A stretch of DNA of 64,000 nt from Prosthecochloris sp. (GCA_004028745.1 RAZP01000006.1:124001-188000); one strand, 5' to 3'; shown: positions 24,232 to 32,742, numbered from the stretch's first letter. Translations and numbers: made by a program. The notes: a model not told the origin generated them from the sequence alone.

Positions 24232-25242
24232 ATGAAACATTCATTTACTTTTCTCAGCATACTTATACTTTTGCTTGCAGCCTGTTCATCGCAGCCATCG
24301 TCAAATGGTGCTTCTGAAAAAATAACTGTCGGCATGGTTTTCGATGTCGGCGGCAGGGGAGACAAATCCTTTAATGATGCTGCCTATCACGGCTTGGAAA
24401 TGTCCAGGGATTCACTCGGTGTGGATATTGTGTATATTGAGCCGCCGGGGGAAGGTGCCGACAGGGAAGCTGCCCTGAGGCAGCTTGCTGCCGACCCGGG
24501 CGTTCCTGTGATTTTCGGTGTTGGTCTCCTTTTCAGCGATGACATCACGGCGATTGCTGCAGAATTCCCGAATAAATATTTCGCATGCATCGATTATCCG
24601 GCCAGGCCGGAGGAGGAAATTCCTGCCAACCTTTCCGGTATCGTGTTTCAGGACAAGGAGGGCTCGTTTCTTGCTGGTGCGCTGGCTGGCCTTGTAACCA
24701 AGTCCAACTCGATTGGTTTTATAGGGGGGATGGAATCGGGTATCATCAAACGATTCCGAGATGGTTTTATAGCGGGTGCGAAGCATGTGAATCCTGATAT
24801 CACGGTTATTTCCGGGTATATCGGTATGACTGGCAGTGCGTTTACAAACCCGGCTAAAGGCAAGGAGCTTGCACTCGGTCAATATGCAAAAGGAGTCGAT
24901 ATCATTTACCAAGCGGCAGGGGCGAGTGGGCTTGGCGTGGTTGAGGCAGCCCGCGAAACCGGTAACCTTGTTATCAGTACCGACCGTGACCAGTGGGAGC
25001 TTGCACCCGGACATGTTTTAACAAGTGTCACAAAGGCAATAGACCGTGCGGTTTTTGCAACGGTCGAACAAGTGCTGACAGGAGCCTTTCGGGGTGGGCG
25101 GATGAATATCTTCGGCCTTGATGGCCGATATACCGACTATGTCTACAACAAAAAAAATGCACCATTGATCGGCAATGATGTGCATGTGAGGATTGAAGAG
25201 ATCCGCAAACAGATTATTGCCGGGGAGTTGAGTGTTGAATAA
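24232..25242 (+). CDS. BMP/PnrA-family lipoprotein
   Basis: This is a periplasmic substrate-binding lipoprotein of the BMP family, whose characterised members bind purine nucleosides for ABC import. It has 336 residues. The lipobox LLLLAAC puts the acylated cysteine at residue 18. The domain starts KITVGMVFDVGGRGDKSFNDAAYHGLEM; GIVFQDKEGSFLAGALAGLVTKS and IIYQAAGASGLGVVEAARETG are typical. Ligand is inferred only from the family. No permease or ATPase lies beside it, so a transporter must be elsewhere or the protein acts alone. The downstream lipoprotein is 84 bases away on the same strand. Confidence 0.88.
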   Translation: MKHSFTFLSILILLLAACSSQPSSNGASEKITVGMVFDVGGRGDKSFNDAAYHGLEMSRDSLGVDIVYIEPPGEGADREAALRQLAADPGVPVIFGVGLLFSDDITAIAAEFPNKYFACIDYPARPEEEIPANLSGIVFQDKEGSFLAGALAGLVTKSNSIGFIGGMESGIIKRFRDGFIAGAKHVNPDITVISGYIGMTGSAFTNPAKGKELALGQYAKGVDIIYQAAGASGLGVVEAARETGNLVISTDRDQWELAPGHVLTSVTKAIDRAVFATVEQVLTGAFRGGRMNIFGLDGRYTDYVYNKKNAPLIGNDVHVRIEEIRKQIIAGELSVE

Positions 25243-25326
25243 TTCTGCTTTTCAGGCGGACAATTTGCCATTAGCATGAACGCACAGCAGGTTTTACGCA
25301 CCCTTAACATAAAACATGATTGAAAA

Positions 25327-25875
25327 ATGAGGCAGTCTATTACTTTTTTGAAGCAGGTATGCATTCTTTTTCTGTTTGCCGGTCTTGCGGCCTGCGGCGG
25401 TGGCGAAAAGGAAGCTCTGAAAGCAGAGATCGAGCAGACACTTGCTGAGATAAACGATGAAATTACAGCGCTGAAAGCTGTCAAAATGGAGCAGCAGAAC
25501 ACTATTGATGGTTTGAAAGACGATCTGAAGTGGGAATACAGCGAGGAGCTTGAGGGGCTTGTGAGTCAGTATGAAAGTGAGTTTTCGATGCTAAAGGAAA
25601 ATATTAACGAGCTGAACGGGATTTACGATACTGTTGCCGGTTATCAGGATAAGCTCGGCGGTGCTCCTCTCGAATACAGTTTCAGCCTTATAAAAGAAAT
25701 GTTCGAGGAGAACCTTGAACATTTCAGGGAAATTGTTCAGGAGAGCGAGGCTATACAGGAAAAATTTTACGACTTGTCAGATCAGCTTGATCAGTTAGGA
25801 GAAACCGATTCCCCGGAAATGGCTGATGTTCCTGAAGAAAGTAACCTCCCGGAAACAACTGACTCTGTTGAATAA
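25327..25875 (+). CDS. Acidic coiled-coil lipoprotein
   Basis: This 182-residue protein has a signal peptide ending in the lipobox GLAAC (Cys about residue 23), followed by GGGEKEAL. Most of the rest is helical with heptad-like spacing (EIEQTLAEINDEITALKAVKMEQQNTIDGL) and strongly acidic; the tail is rich in E, D, P and S. I recognise no named domain. Its stop TAA is followed directly by the GTG of the next gene, so the two are in one operon. It is probably anchored in the outer or inner membrane facing the periplasm. Confidence 0.75.
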   Translation: MRQSITFLKQVCILFLFAGLAACGGGEKEALKAEIEQTLAEINDEITALKAVKMEQQNTIDGLKDDLKWEYSEELEGLVSQYESEFSMLKENINELNGIYDTVAGYQDKLGGAPLEYSFSLIKEMFEENLEHFREIVQESEAIQEKFYDLSDQLDQLGETDSPEMADVPEESNLPETTDSVE

Positions 25876-26877
25876 GTGTCCCAAAAGATACTGGTAACCG
25901 GAGCCACCGGTTTTATTGGTTCACGTCTCCTGAGAAAGCTTCTTACAGGAGACAATGATGTGCATGCTCTTGTTCGAAAGAGTTCGAATCTTGAGCTCTT
26001 TTCGGATATTGCTGACAGGATACATCTTGTTGAAGGGGATATAACAGCATTGGACACTCTTGAAAGAGCTTTCCGCGGCATGGATCAGGTATACCATTCG
26101 GCAGGATATACCTACATGGGAGGAGGCAACGGTAAAGACGGACTGCTTTACTCCATTAATGTTGATGGAACCCGCAATGTCATGCAAGCCGCTCTCAGGA
26201 CGGAAGTCAGCCGGGTTGTCCATGTAAGCTCCATAACGGCAGTGGGCATGTCGCAAAAACACGGCAAACTGCTTGATGAAGCCTCCCCTTGGAATTTTGA
26301 CGGTATAGGCTTGCGATATGCTGAAACCAAACTTCTTGCCGAGATCGAGGTCAGGAAAGCTGTCGACAAAGGCCTCAACTGCGTTATCGTCAATCCGGCG
26401 TTTGTGTTCGGTGCGGGAGACGTCAATTTCAATGCAGGGAGGCTCATCAAGGATGTCTATCATAAAAAGATGCCGTTTTATCCTCTTGGCGGGGTTTGTG
26501 TTGTAGACGTGGAAATTGTAGTGGAAGCCGTTATTCGCGCAATGGAGGTTGGGCGAACAGGAGAACGCTACATTCTCGGGGGCGACAATCTTACTTTCAA
26601 GGAGCTGGCGGATATCATATCCGGGGTAACCGGTACCCGGATGTTCATGATGCCCCTGCCATATCCGCTTGCCAAAGTCCTGCATAGCCTGCTTGTGTTG
26701 CTTCATTCCAAAAACAGGGTGTCAAAGCTTTTTAATCCTACCATGTTCAGAGTAGCTTCAGAGTTTTTATATTTCTCTTCAGAGAAAGCTATTCGTGAGC
26801 TTGACATGAGAACCGAGCCTATTGAGCGCAGCATAAAGCGAGCTTTCGACTGGTATAAAAAGGAAAGGCTGCTTTAA
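25876..26877 (+). CDS. NAD-dependent epimerase/dehydratase (DFR-like extended SDR)
   Basis: This is an extended short-chain dehydrogenase of 333 residues starting at GTG 25876, directly after the previous stop codon. The NAD(P)-binding motif is ILVTGATGFIGSRLLRKLL, VEGDITALDTL is the second nucleotide-contacting stretch, and the catalytic YxxxK is YAETKLLAE with VVHVSSITAVG upstream. The shape matches the dihydroflavonol-4-reductase/3-beta-HSD-like group, but the substrate is unknown. The final TAA lies in the AAAA-type target duplication of MITE-8. Confidence 0.85.
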   Translation: MSQKILVTGATGFIGSRLLRKLLTGDNDVHALVRKSSNLELFSDIADRIHLVEGDITALDTLERAFRGMDQVYHSAGYTYMGGGNGKDGLLYSINVDGTRNVMQAALRTEVSRVVHVSSITAVGMSQKHGKLLDEASPWNFDGIGLRYAETKLLAEIEVRKAVDKGLNCVIVNPAFVFGAGDVNFNAGRLIKDVYHKKMPFYPLGGVCVVDVEIVVEAVIRAMEVGRTGERYILGGDNLTFKELADIISGVTGTRMFMMPLPYPLAKVLHSLLVLLHSKNRVSKLFNPTMFRVASEFLYFSSEKAIRELDMRTEPIERSIKRAFDWYKKERLL

Positions 26878-26879
26878 AA

Positions 26880-27022
26880 GACAGCCCGAATAATTGTCGC
26901 GAGCAGCCTGGGTTCAAGGCGGATGCAGCCCCGACAATGTCGGGGTAAACTTCAAAACCGGAGTCCCGACAAGTCGGGATCGAAGAATTAATTGAAGCGC
27001 GCAACAAATTATTTGGGTTGCC
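26880..27022 (+). mobile_element. MITE-8 (143 bp), divergent sub-type
   Basis: The ends are GACAGCCCGAATAATTG and AAATTATTTGGGTTGCC, imperfect inverted repeats of each other but altered from the consensus. The flanks are AAAA (26876-26879) and AAAA (27023-27026). The interior keeps GTCGCGAGC and GCGCGCAACA but has a different centre with two palindromes (CCCCGACAATGTCGGGG near 26930 and TCCCGACAAGTCGGGA at 26964-26979). Confidence 0.8.
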
Positions 27023-27035
27023 AAAACACCGATAT

Positions 27036-28988
27036 ATGCCTTCTAACACCATAGTTGAGAGGGTTGTTGCTGACCTTCAGAAATACCCTCCTTTTGACGA
27101 GCTTGATCCTGCCGTGCTGCAGGATCTTGCCGAATCTGTTTCCCTGACCTACCATGAAGAGGGTGAAATTATTTTCACCAAAGGCGATACCCTGAAGCGA
27201 CATGCATTCATGGTGATGAAAGGTGCCGTGCGTCTTTTCGACACTATTGACGGAAAAGAGGTGCTGGTAGATCTTTGCGATGAAGGAGATATGTTCGGCG
27301 TCAGAGCAATTTTCGCCCATCACGATTATGTGCTGACCGCACAGGTGGCTGAGGAAAGCCTGCTGTTTGAGCTTCCGGTCGATAAAATCAAGCATCTCCT
27401 GGAAACAGAGCCCAGGGTTTCACTGTTCTTTGCCGGTACTTTTGCAAAAAGTGTCGAGGAGATCGAGCACACTTTGTCCGAGGCATTCGATATTGGCCAG
27501 CAACTTTGCAGGGAACAGTCATACAACAATTTCCTGCAAAATGAAACGCTCGAAGTGAAACCGGTAACAACGGTGATTACCTGTCCGCCGGATATTTCGA
27601 TCCAGGAAGCGGCAAAGATCATGTCCGAACGCAATATCGGTTCGATTATCGTTGCTTCTTCCGAGAACCATCCGCTCGGTATCATCACCGATACTGATCT
27701 TACAAAAAAAGTGGTTTCAAGGCCGGGTTCGATCAAGGAACAGCCGGTAAACAGCATTATGAGCAGTCCTGTCTTTACGATCAGCGGTGGAAAAACCATA
27801 GCGGATATGGTAATGCTTATGGTTAAAACCAAGCTGAGGCATTTCTGCATCACCGAGGACGGCTCACCTGACAGTCCGATAGCCGGCATTATCTCGGAGC
27901 ACGATATCATTACCTCCGAGGGGAACAATCCTGCCGTTATCATGAAAGCTATCATGCAGGCTGCTGACCGGGACCAGCTCAAAGAGCAGAGGGACAAGAC
28001 GGAAAACCTGTTGCAGGTATACATTGATCAGGAGGTTGCCGTACATTTTATTTCCAACATAGTTACGGAGATTAATGACGCACTTATCACCAGAGCGGTT
28101 GATTTTTCGCTGAAGGAGCTTGAAGAGGAAGGGGAGTACGAGCGTCCTGGTATTGAGTTCTGCTGGCTGTCACTCGGGAGCGAGGGGCGAAAGGAGCAGT
28201 TGCTGCGTACCGACCAGGACAACGCTATTCTGTACGCCAACCCTCCTGAGGAAAACGCAGAAAAGGTGCATGAGTATTTTCTTGCTCTCGGTAGAAAAGT
28301 AACCGGAGTGCTACAACATTGCGGTTTTGTCAAATGCCCGGCAGATGTGATGGCAAGCAATCCGGTCTGGTGCCAGCCCATATCGGTATGGAAAGGTTAC
28401 TTTTCCAAATGGATTGTTACACCTGAGCCAAAAGCGGTAATGCACTCGACAATTTTTTTTGATTTCAGACCGGTCTACGGTCAGGCGAAACTTGCCGCCG
28501 AGCTGAAACAGGAAATTTTCAGCCTTATCGGCAAAAACAGGGGATTTCTGGGCTTTTTTGCTAAAAATGCTTTGCAAAACCCGCCCCCGCTTGGCTTTTT
28601 CCGTAATTTTCTTGTCGAAAAAAGCCGTGATCATGCCAATGAATTTGACATAAAGGCCCGCGCCATGATGCCGCTCTCGGATGCAGCCAGGGTGCTGTCC
28701 TATGAGTTGAAGGTCCCGGAATATTTCAGTACAGCCGAGCGTTTCAAGCGTCTCGGAGGGCTTGTCCCAGGAATGAAAGATCTTGCAGTAGAGGCTGCAG
28801 CCGGGTATGAGTTTCTGATGCGTTTACGGGCGGTCAACGGTCTTGCGGACAAAACTTCAGGTCGTTATATCAAGCCCGAAACTCTGAACAAGATTGAACG
28901 CCAGACTCTCAGGAATGTTTTCTCAACTATTGAGCAGGTTCAGAAAACACTTAACCTGAGGTTCCAGCTCGACTATATCCGTGATTAG
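27036..28988 (+). CDS. cNMP-binding/CBS/DUF294 nucleotidyltransferase-like signalling protein
   Basis: This is a predicted cytoplasmic regulator. The frame opens at 27018 inside MITE-8, but ATG 27036 (MPSNTIVERV) is the natural start, giving 650 residues. The order is a cyclic-nucleotide-binding fold (residues ~20-140: EEGEIIFTKGDTLKRHAFMVMKG...DEGDMFGVRA), a CBS pair (~175-310: AAKIMSERNIGSIIVASSENHPLGIITDTDL), a DUF294 nucleotidyltransferase-like domain with SLGSEGRKEQLLRTDQDNAILY, and a DUF294 C-terminal helical domain. GlnD-like proteins share the Gly-Ser...Asp-x-Asp motif. It overlaps the exonuclease gene by 8 bases, so the two are coupled. Confidence 0.9.
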   Translation: MPSNTIVERVVADLQKYPPFDELDPAVLQDLAESVSLTYHEEGEIIFTKGDTLKRHAFMVMKGAVRLFDTIDGKEVLVDLCDEGDMFGVRAIFAHHDYVLTAQVAEESLLFELPVDKIKHLLETEPRVSLFFAGTFAKSVEEIEHTLSEAFDIGQQLCREQSYNNFLQNETLEVKPVTTVITCPPDISIQEAAKIMSERNIGSIIVASSENHPLGIITDTDLTKKVVSRPGSIKEQPVNSIMSSPVFTISGGKTIADMVMLMVKTKLRHFCITEDGSPDSPIAGIISEHDIITSEGNNPAVIMKAIMQAADRDQLKEQRDKTENLLQVYIDQEVAVHFISNIVTEINDALITRAVDFSLKELEEEGEYERPGIEFCWLSLGSEGRKEQLLRTDQDNAILYANPPEENAEKVHEYFLALGRKVTGVLQHCGFVKCPADVMASNPVWCQPISVWKGYFSKWIVTPEPKAVMHSTIFFDFRPVYGQAKLAAELKQEIFSLIGKNRGFLGFFAKNALQNPPPLGFFRNFLVEKSRDHANEFDIKARAMMPLSDAARVLSYELKVPEYFSTAERFKRLGGLVPGMKDLAVEAAAGYEFLMRLRAVNGLADKTSGRYIKPETLNKIERQTLRNVFSTIEQVQKTLNLRFQLDYIRD

Positions 28989-29679
28989 TCTTCTTGCAAA
29001 AAAAATCGCTGCACGCCGCTGCCGTCAGGGAGAGCTGCCTGCTAACGTTTGCACTTACGTAAAAGGTTTTACAGGGTCGCCGGATCTTGACAGACCCCTG
29101 GGCGAGGTTCGTTTTGTGGTATTCGATACCGAGACAACCGGGTTTAACAGTGCGAAAGACTCTGTTATCTCGATCGGGGCAATTGCCCTCAACGGTTTCC
29201 GGATCAACGTAGAGGACTCTTTTGAAGTGCTTATCCGAAGGGATAGCGTGGGGGACAGTGAAGCTGTCACCACTCACGGCCTGTTGAGAAAAGATCTCGA
29301 TGAGGGAAGGGAGGAACAGGAGGCTGTAGACGATTTTATTGATTATATCGGAAACAGCGTCCTTGTTGCCCAGCACGCGGATTTCGATGTGGTCATGATC
29401 AACCGTATGCTGCGTAAAAAGTATGGGTTTCAGTTACTGAACGAAGTTGTCGATACAGCAAGCCTTGCAAAAAGGCTTGAAAAGGGGCCTTATTACAATC
29501 TCGCGCACAAGAGCGGCGAATACCGGCTCGACGTATTGCTGGAGCGTTACAACATCCGTCTTTATGACAGGCATACTGCTGCCGGTGATGCGTTTTTAAC
29601 AGCTCAATTATTTCAGATACTGCTGGCAACAGCGGTTCATACAGGCATTAGGTCACTGCGTGAGCTGCTGTTGAAATAG
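28981..29679 (+). CDS. DnaQ-like 3'-5' exonuclease
   Basis: This is a DEDD-family exonuclease of 232 residues, starting at GTG 28981 and overlapping the previous gene by 8 bases. Exo I is VVFDTETTGFNSAKDSVISIGAI, Exo II LVAQHADFDVVMINRML and Exo III DRHTAAGDAFLTAQLF with the HxxxxD of the DEDDh group. It resembles the epsilon subunit of Pol III but has an N-terminal extension and lies away from replication genes. DUF294 signalling proteins are commonly followed by such exonucleases, so the two probably work together. Confidence 0.88.
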   Translation: MISLLAKKIAARRCRQGELPANVCTYVKGFTGSPDLDRPLGEVRFVVFDTETTGFNSAKDSVISIGAIALNGFRINVEDSFEVLIRRDSVGDSEAVTTHGLLRKDLDEGREEQEAVDDFIDYIGNSVLVAQHADFDVVMINRMLRKKYGFQLLNEVVDTASLAKRLEKGPYYNLAHKSGEYRLDVLLERYNIRLYDRHTAAGDAFLTAQLFQILLATAVHTGIRSLRELLLK

Positions 29680-29708
29680 GAACGCCTTTCCTACCAATCA
29701 ACAATCCC

Positions 29709-30476
29709 TTAATCCTTTTTCCTTGCAAAAATCATCATTCTCGGTGAGGTTTCAGGATTATATGCAGAACCTTCGTAATCTCCGAAAATTTCCCTTATCT
29801 CGAACCCGGTCGATACAAGCATGCCGCTTATGGTTTCCATCCGGTAAAGTCGTACAGACTCTTCAAAAGTGATCGAGTCATCAGAGGAGCTTATGGTTAT
29901 CTGTTTTACAATGCGGCCCTCTGCAATGCGGCGTTTTTCAAAGACCTTCAGGTCGTCGATAGTTCTGGACGATGAAGGGGTAAGGGTTTTTTCCAGGTAT
30001 ACCGGATTGATCAGATCGAGGATGTACCACCCGTCCTGTTTCAGGGTCTTCCAGACATTTTTCAGAACCTTCAAGTCTTCTTTCTTCGTCTTGAAGTAGC
30101 CGAAGCTTGAGAAAAGCTGGACAACAAGATCATAGGTGTTTTCAGCCGTTATTTGTCTCATGTCCTGCCTGGTGCATTCAATAGAGAGCTTTTCCTGCTC
30201 AGCCTGCGTGCGCGTACACTCCAGCAAGAAAGAGGAAAGGTCGTTTGCGGTCGTTATAAAACCCCTTCGGGCAAACTCCAGCGCATGACGTCCTGCTCCG
30301 CAGGCAATGTCCATTACTCTGACGTCTGACGGTGTGAGGCTTTCCAGATTGGTTTTTTGCAAAATGGTTTCCAGACAAGTTCTTGCTTCAGCTTCATCCC
30401 TGTGGCTGTAAACTTTGAGATACAGGGGATGATTGAACCATTCGGCAAACCATTCTTTTTCAGGTTTATCAGGCAT
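29709..30476 (-). CDS. Class I SAM-dependent methyltransferase
   Basis: The enzyme probably transfers a methyl group from S-adenosylmethionine to an unknown acceptor. ATG 30476 (MPDKPEKEWFAEWF) is chosen; the frame's upstream extension to 30521 would run into the terminator hairpin of the preceding gene. This gives 255 residues. Motif I is VMDIACGAGRHALEFARRGF, motif II/III DLVVQLFSSFGYFKTKKE and DGWYILDLINPVYLEK. NAEWFNHPLYLKVYSHRD-like text at the N-terminus (EWFNHPLYLKVYSHRDEAEA) marks a subgroup common in Chlorobi/Bacteroidetes. Confidence 0.85.
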   Translation of the reverse strand: MPDKPEKEWFAEWFNHPLYLKVYSHRDEAEARTCLETILQKTNLESLTPSDVRVMDIACGAGRHALEFARRGFITTANDLSSFLLECTRTQAEQEKLSIECTRQDMRQITAENTYDLVVQLFSSFGYFKTKKEDLKVLKNVWKTLKQDGWYILDLINPVYLEKTLTPSSSRTIDDLKVFEKRRIAEGRIVKQITISSSDDSITFEESVRLYRMETISGMLVSTGFEIREIFGDYEGSAYNPETSPRMMIFARKKD

Positions 30477-30488
30477 GAAATCCGGTAG

Positions 30489-30518
30489 AAAAAAAAGAGC
30501 CGTGCTTACCACGGCTCT
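30489..30518 (-). terminator. Terminator of the small basic protein gene
   Basis: On the minus strand AGAGCCGTG pairs with CACGGCTCT (30496-30504 with 30510-30518) around GTAAG, followed by eight Ts (complement of 30489-30496). It lies 22 bases after the stop of the gene at 30540-30734. Confidence 0.88.
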
Positions 30519-30539
30519 CAATCACAAAAAAAGCTGTGC

Positions 30540-30734
30540 TTACTTGGTTGCTTTACTGACAAAGTCAGCAAGAACCTTCTGGTCGTTTTCGCCATTAGGA
30601 ATGCGGATGTTCTTTTCCATGAACTTCCAGGCGTTTGTTTTTTCCGATTTAACGGAGTAAACAAGCTTTGCAACCTTGAAGTCAGTACCGCCTTTCTTTT
30701 TGACTTTGTCACCGAACGATTGTGTTTTGGCCAT
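30540..30734 (-). CDS. Small basic conserved protein (DUF4295-like)
   Basis: This 64-residue lysine-rich protein (MAKTQSFGDKVKKKGGTDFK, then VAKLVYSVKSEKTNAWKFMEKNIRI) resembles the DUF4295 proteins of Bacteroidetes/Chlorobi, in which KSxKTxAWxFxE-like spacing recurs. Those proteins associate with ribosomal protein genes in many genomes. Its own terminator follows. A ribosome-associated role is plausible by composition and family resemblance but not shown. The coding call is strong: good start, terminator and high lysine with no shadow frame reason. Confidence 0.7.
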   Translation of the reverse strand: MAKTQSFGDKVKKKGGTDFKVAKLVYSVKSEKTNAWKFMEKNIRIPNGENDQKVLADFVSKATK

Positions 30735-30756
30735 AGCTCAGGTATCGATTACTTGA

Positions 30757-30818
30757 GGTCACCTCTATTAATTTGTTGCGCACCATGATTGCGTCGTTGC
30801 CAATTAATAGAAGTGCCC
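30757..30818 (-). mobile_element. MITE-9, 62-bp minimal copy
   Basis: Left end GGTCACCTCTATTAATTTG, right end CCAATTAATAGAAGTGCCC; flanks TTGA (30753-30756) and TTGA (30819-30822). Only the outer segments remain (GCGCACCATGATTGCGTCGTTG), so it is a shortened form that still carries a clean target duplication, showing that the ends are enough for movement. Confidence 0.88.
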
Positions 30819-31212
30819 TTGAATGTATTGCAGGGTAAATCCTGCAAAAAATTGAAGAAGAATGTAATAAAAAAACCGGTGACGGGCAAGCAATGGGAAA
30901 AGTCAAAAGTGGCAAAAAGTGAATAGAAACTGTTCTTTGCCTGCAAAGTCGGTTAAGCCGAGTCCTGGGGGTAGAGTTTGGTCGATTACATGAGCCTGTC
31001 GAATGATTTTGGCTGTTTCAACAAGAATTACGAAATTGCTGTAAAGGCTTCCTGATTTGTCCCCTAACACCAGTTGTACGCTAAACATATTGAAAGAGTT
31101 CCTGCGGCGCCAGGATAGAATTTTTTATGCAATTTGGCTTGAATGGGGGGCAACGACGGCGGAGCCCATTGTGATGTAAGGCAGTCTATCCTCAAAAACA
31201 GACAACTGACAT
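30819..31212. other. Gene-free stretch before the radical SAM gene
   Basis: About 390 bases with no gene I can support. A 61-codon minus-strand frame at 30903-31088 (VLGDKSGSLYSNFVILVETA) looks protein-like but has no start context, no extension and no recognisable family. A promoter for the radical SAM gene should be near 31150-31210. Confidence 0.45.
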
Positions 31213-32208
31213 ATGAATATGGAAAAGCCGGGTTACAAGGTTCCTAAACTGAAGGAGTACCCCTCGGGCAAACTTGGTTCAAAGATTGTCCATAGCGTGG
31301 ATAAAAATCCTTTTCCTCTTCTCTATGTCGATCTGACGCACCGCTGTAACTACAACTGCAACTACTGTTACAATCCTGTCAGAACATTGCCGGACATGTC
31401 TTTGGATTACTTTAAAGAAGTATGCCGGCGTTTACCGAACCGTGTCGCTTTCAGGTTTATGGGCGGCGAACCAACCCTGCACCCTCAGTTTTTGGAATTC
31501 ATTACTACAGCAAATGAACATAATCACATGGTTTCATTTGTTTCAAATGGAACCATGTTGGCCGACTCTTCCTTCGTTCGGGCATTGAAAGATACCGGTG
31601 TTCCGGTCATCTCTACATTATCAATGAACGGAGGGACAAACAATGAATGGTATCGGTTTATCGATAACGATGACGTTGCCGAAGAAAAAATAACTGCTCT
31701 CAGAAACCTGGATGAAGCGGGCATAGGACGTATCGCCATAACGGCCATCATCGTCCGCGATGTCAATGAAGGGGTGGTTACAGAGTTAATGGATTTATCC
31801 AAGGGACATAAAAACGTCAGGTATATCCATTACAGGTCTATAGGTAAGGTTGGAAGGTTTATCGATAGTGAACCTTATACGCTACAGGAATTGAAGCAGC
31901 TTGTGGATAGTAGGATTCCTCATGATGAGAACTACAAGCGTAAGGTAAAATTTGATGGGCTGGACCCTGCTCCGGGCAATCGATGTTTTGGATGTATGGG
32001 TTGTTATGAGTACCACCACAATCAGAGAATCGAAATATGTTTGATCGATTTTGCCAAACCGGATACCTTTACCTGCTGGAAGCGGGGCAAACTTATCGAG
32101 GGAACATTTCAAATCGAGACATTCTTTGAAAATATGGTTCAGTTTTCATCATATCTCAATAACGAGTATCCGGAATATAACCTGAAACTTGAGGCAGGAA
32201 GTTTTTAA
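31213..32208 (+). CDS. Radical SAM protein with C-terminal cysteine cluster
   Basis: This 331-residue radical SAM enzyme carries the cluster motif DLTHRCNYNCNYCYNP (C-x3-C-x2-C, residues ~39-46), the FRFMGGEPTLHPQFLEF glycine-rich/SAM motif and VSFVSNGTML. The C-terminal third has extra cysteines (NRCFGCMGCYEY and FTCWKRG), like the auxiliary Fe-S cluster of SPASM/twitch proteins, suggesting a peptide or small-molecule modification. No substrate peptide or partner gene is evident nearby. The stop codon lies in the TTAA target duplication of MITE-10, and a remnant of an EgtD-like gene follows. Confidence 0.85.
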   Translation: MNMEKPGYKVPKLKEYPSGKLGSKIVHSVDKNPFPLLYVDLTHRCNYNCNYCYNPVRTLPDMSLDYFKEVCRRLPNRVAFRFMGGEPTLHPQFLEFITTANEHNHMVSFVSNGTMLADSSFVRALKDTGVPVISTLSMNGGTNNEWYRFIDNDDVAEEKITALRNLDEAGIGRIAITAIIVRDVNEGVVTELMDLSKGHKNVRYIHYRSIGKVGRFIDSEPYTLQELKQLVDSRIPHDENYKRKVKFDGLDPAPGNRCFGCMGCYEYHHNQRIEICLIDFAKPDTFTCWKRGKLIEGTFQIETFFENMVQFSSYLNNEYPEYNLKLEAGSF

Positions 32209-32350
32209 GGGAACCTCTATTAATTGTCATGAGCGGTTCAAGAGCAAAGCGAACGGAGCGCAGAAACCGGAGTGTACACGGAGTACATGAGGGTTTCGAG
32301 CACCGCTCAACGAAGCAATTGAAGCGCGGAATAAATAAATCGAGGTGCCC
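32209..32350 (+). mobile_element. MITE-10 (142 bp)
   Basis: Left end GGGAACCTCTATTAATTGTC, right end AATAAATAAATCGAGGTGCCC; flanks TTAA (32205-32208, including the radical SAM stop) and TTAA (32351-32354). It mixes the GTCATGAGCGGTTCAAGAGC left half with the GCTCAACGAAGCAATTGAAGCGCGG right half, i.e. the second sub-type in reverse orientation to MITE-12. Confidence 0.92.
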
Positions 32351-32454
32351 TTAAAAGTTTAAGGCAACTGTTTTAGAGGCATGCCGGTTGATTCCAGGTG
32401 CTTTTCGCTTGCTTCATGGCCGCCATTGCTGCTCCCATCGAAAACCCGTGATAA

Positions 32455-32742
32455 ACAAGAGACCCCTCAAGAGGATATTTAAACTTCGAACACAAGGCGT
32501 TTTACAACCAAAAAGAGCGGCGTATCGAAATGCACTTCAAAACGAACAAAGAAGTGGTCGTCAAAAGTTCGTTTTCAGAAGAGGATATTTTTATCACAAA
32601 AGGAGAGACCATCCACACCAAGAACTTATACAAGTTCGACAAGACCGATATCCAGCGTATGGGAGACTATGCCGGGCTGACGGTCAACACCATCTTTTCC
32701 GACAAGAACCAGTGGTTAAACCTGGTGCATTATAAAAAATAA
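32455..32742 (+). pseudogene. C-terminal remnant of an EgtD-like histidine methyltransferase
   Basis: Only the end of the gene is left. From about 32482 the frame reads NFEHKAFYNQKERRIEMHFK, then a variable part, FITKGETIHTKNLYKFDKTD and WLNLVHYKK-stop. These match the closing segments of EgtD-type SAM-dependent L-histidine methyltransferases (FxHxAxxNxxxxRIEMHL, GExIHTExSYKY, and the final W-F-x-L/VH segment). The N-terminal two thirds, including the SAM-binding domain, are absent. The frame is closed by a stop at 32452-32454, about 100 bases after MITE-10. Assignment is by motif memory, so moderate. Confidence 0.6.

Noticed and set aside
30903..31088. Minus-strand frame with protein-like text (VLGDKSGSLYSNFVILVETA).
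   Set aside because: It is only 61 codons, has no ribosome-binding site and no recognised family; it may be a gene relic but I cannot support it.
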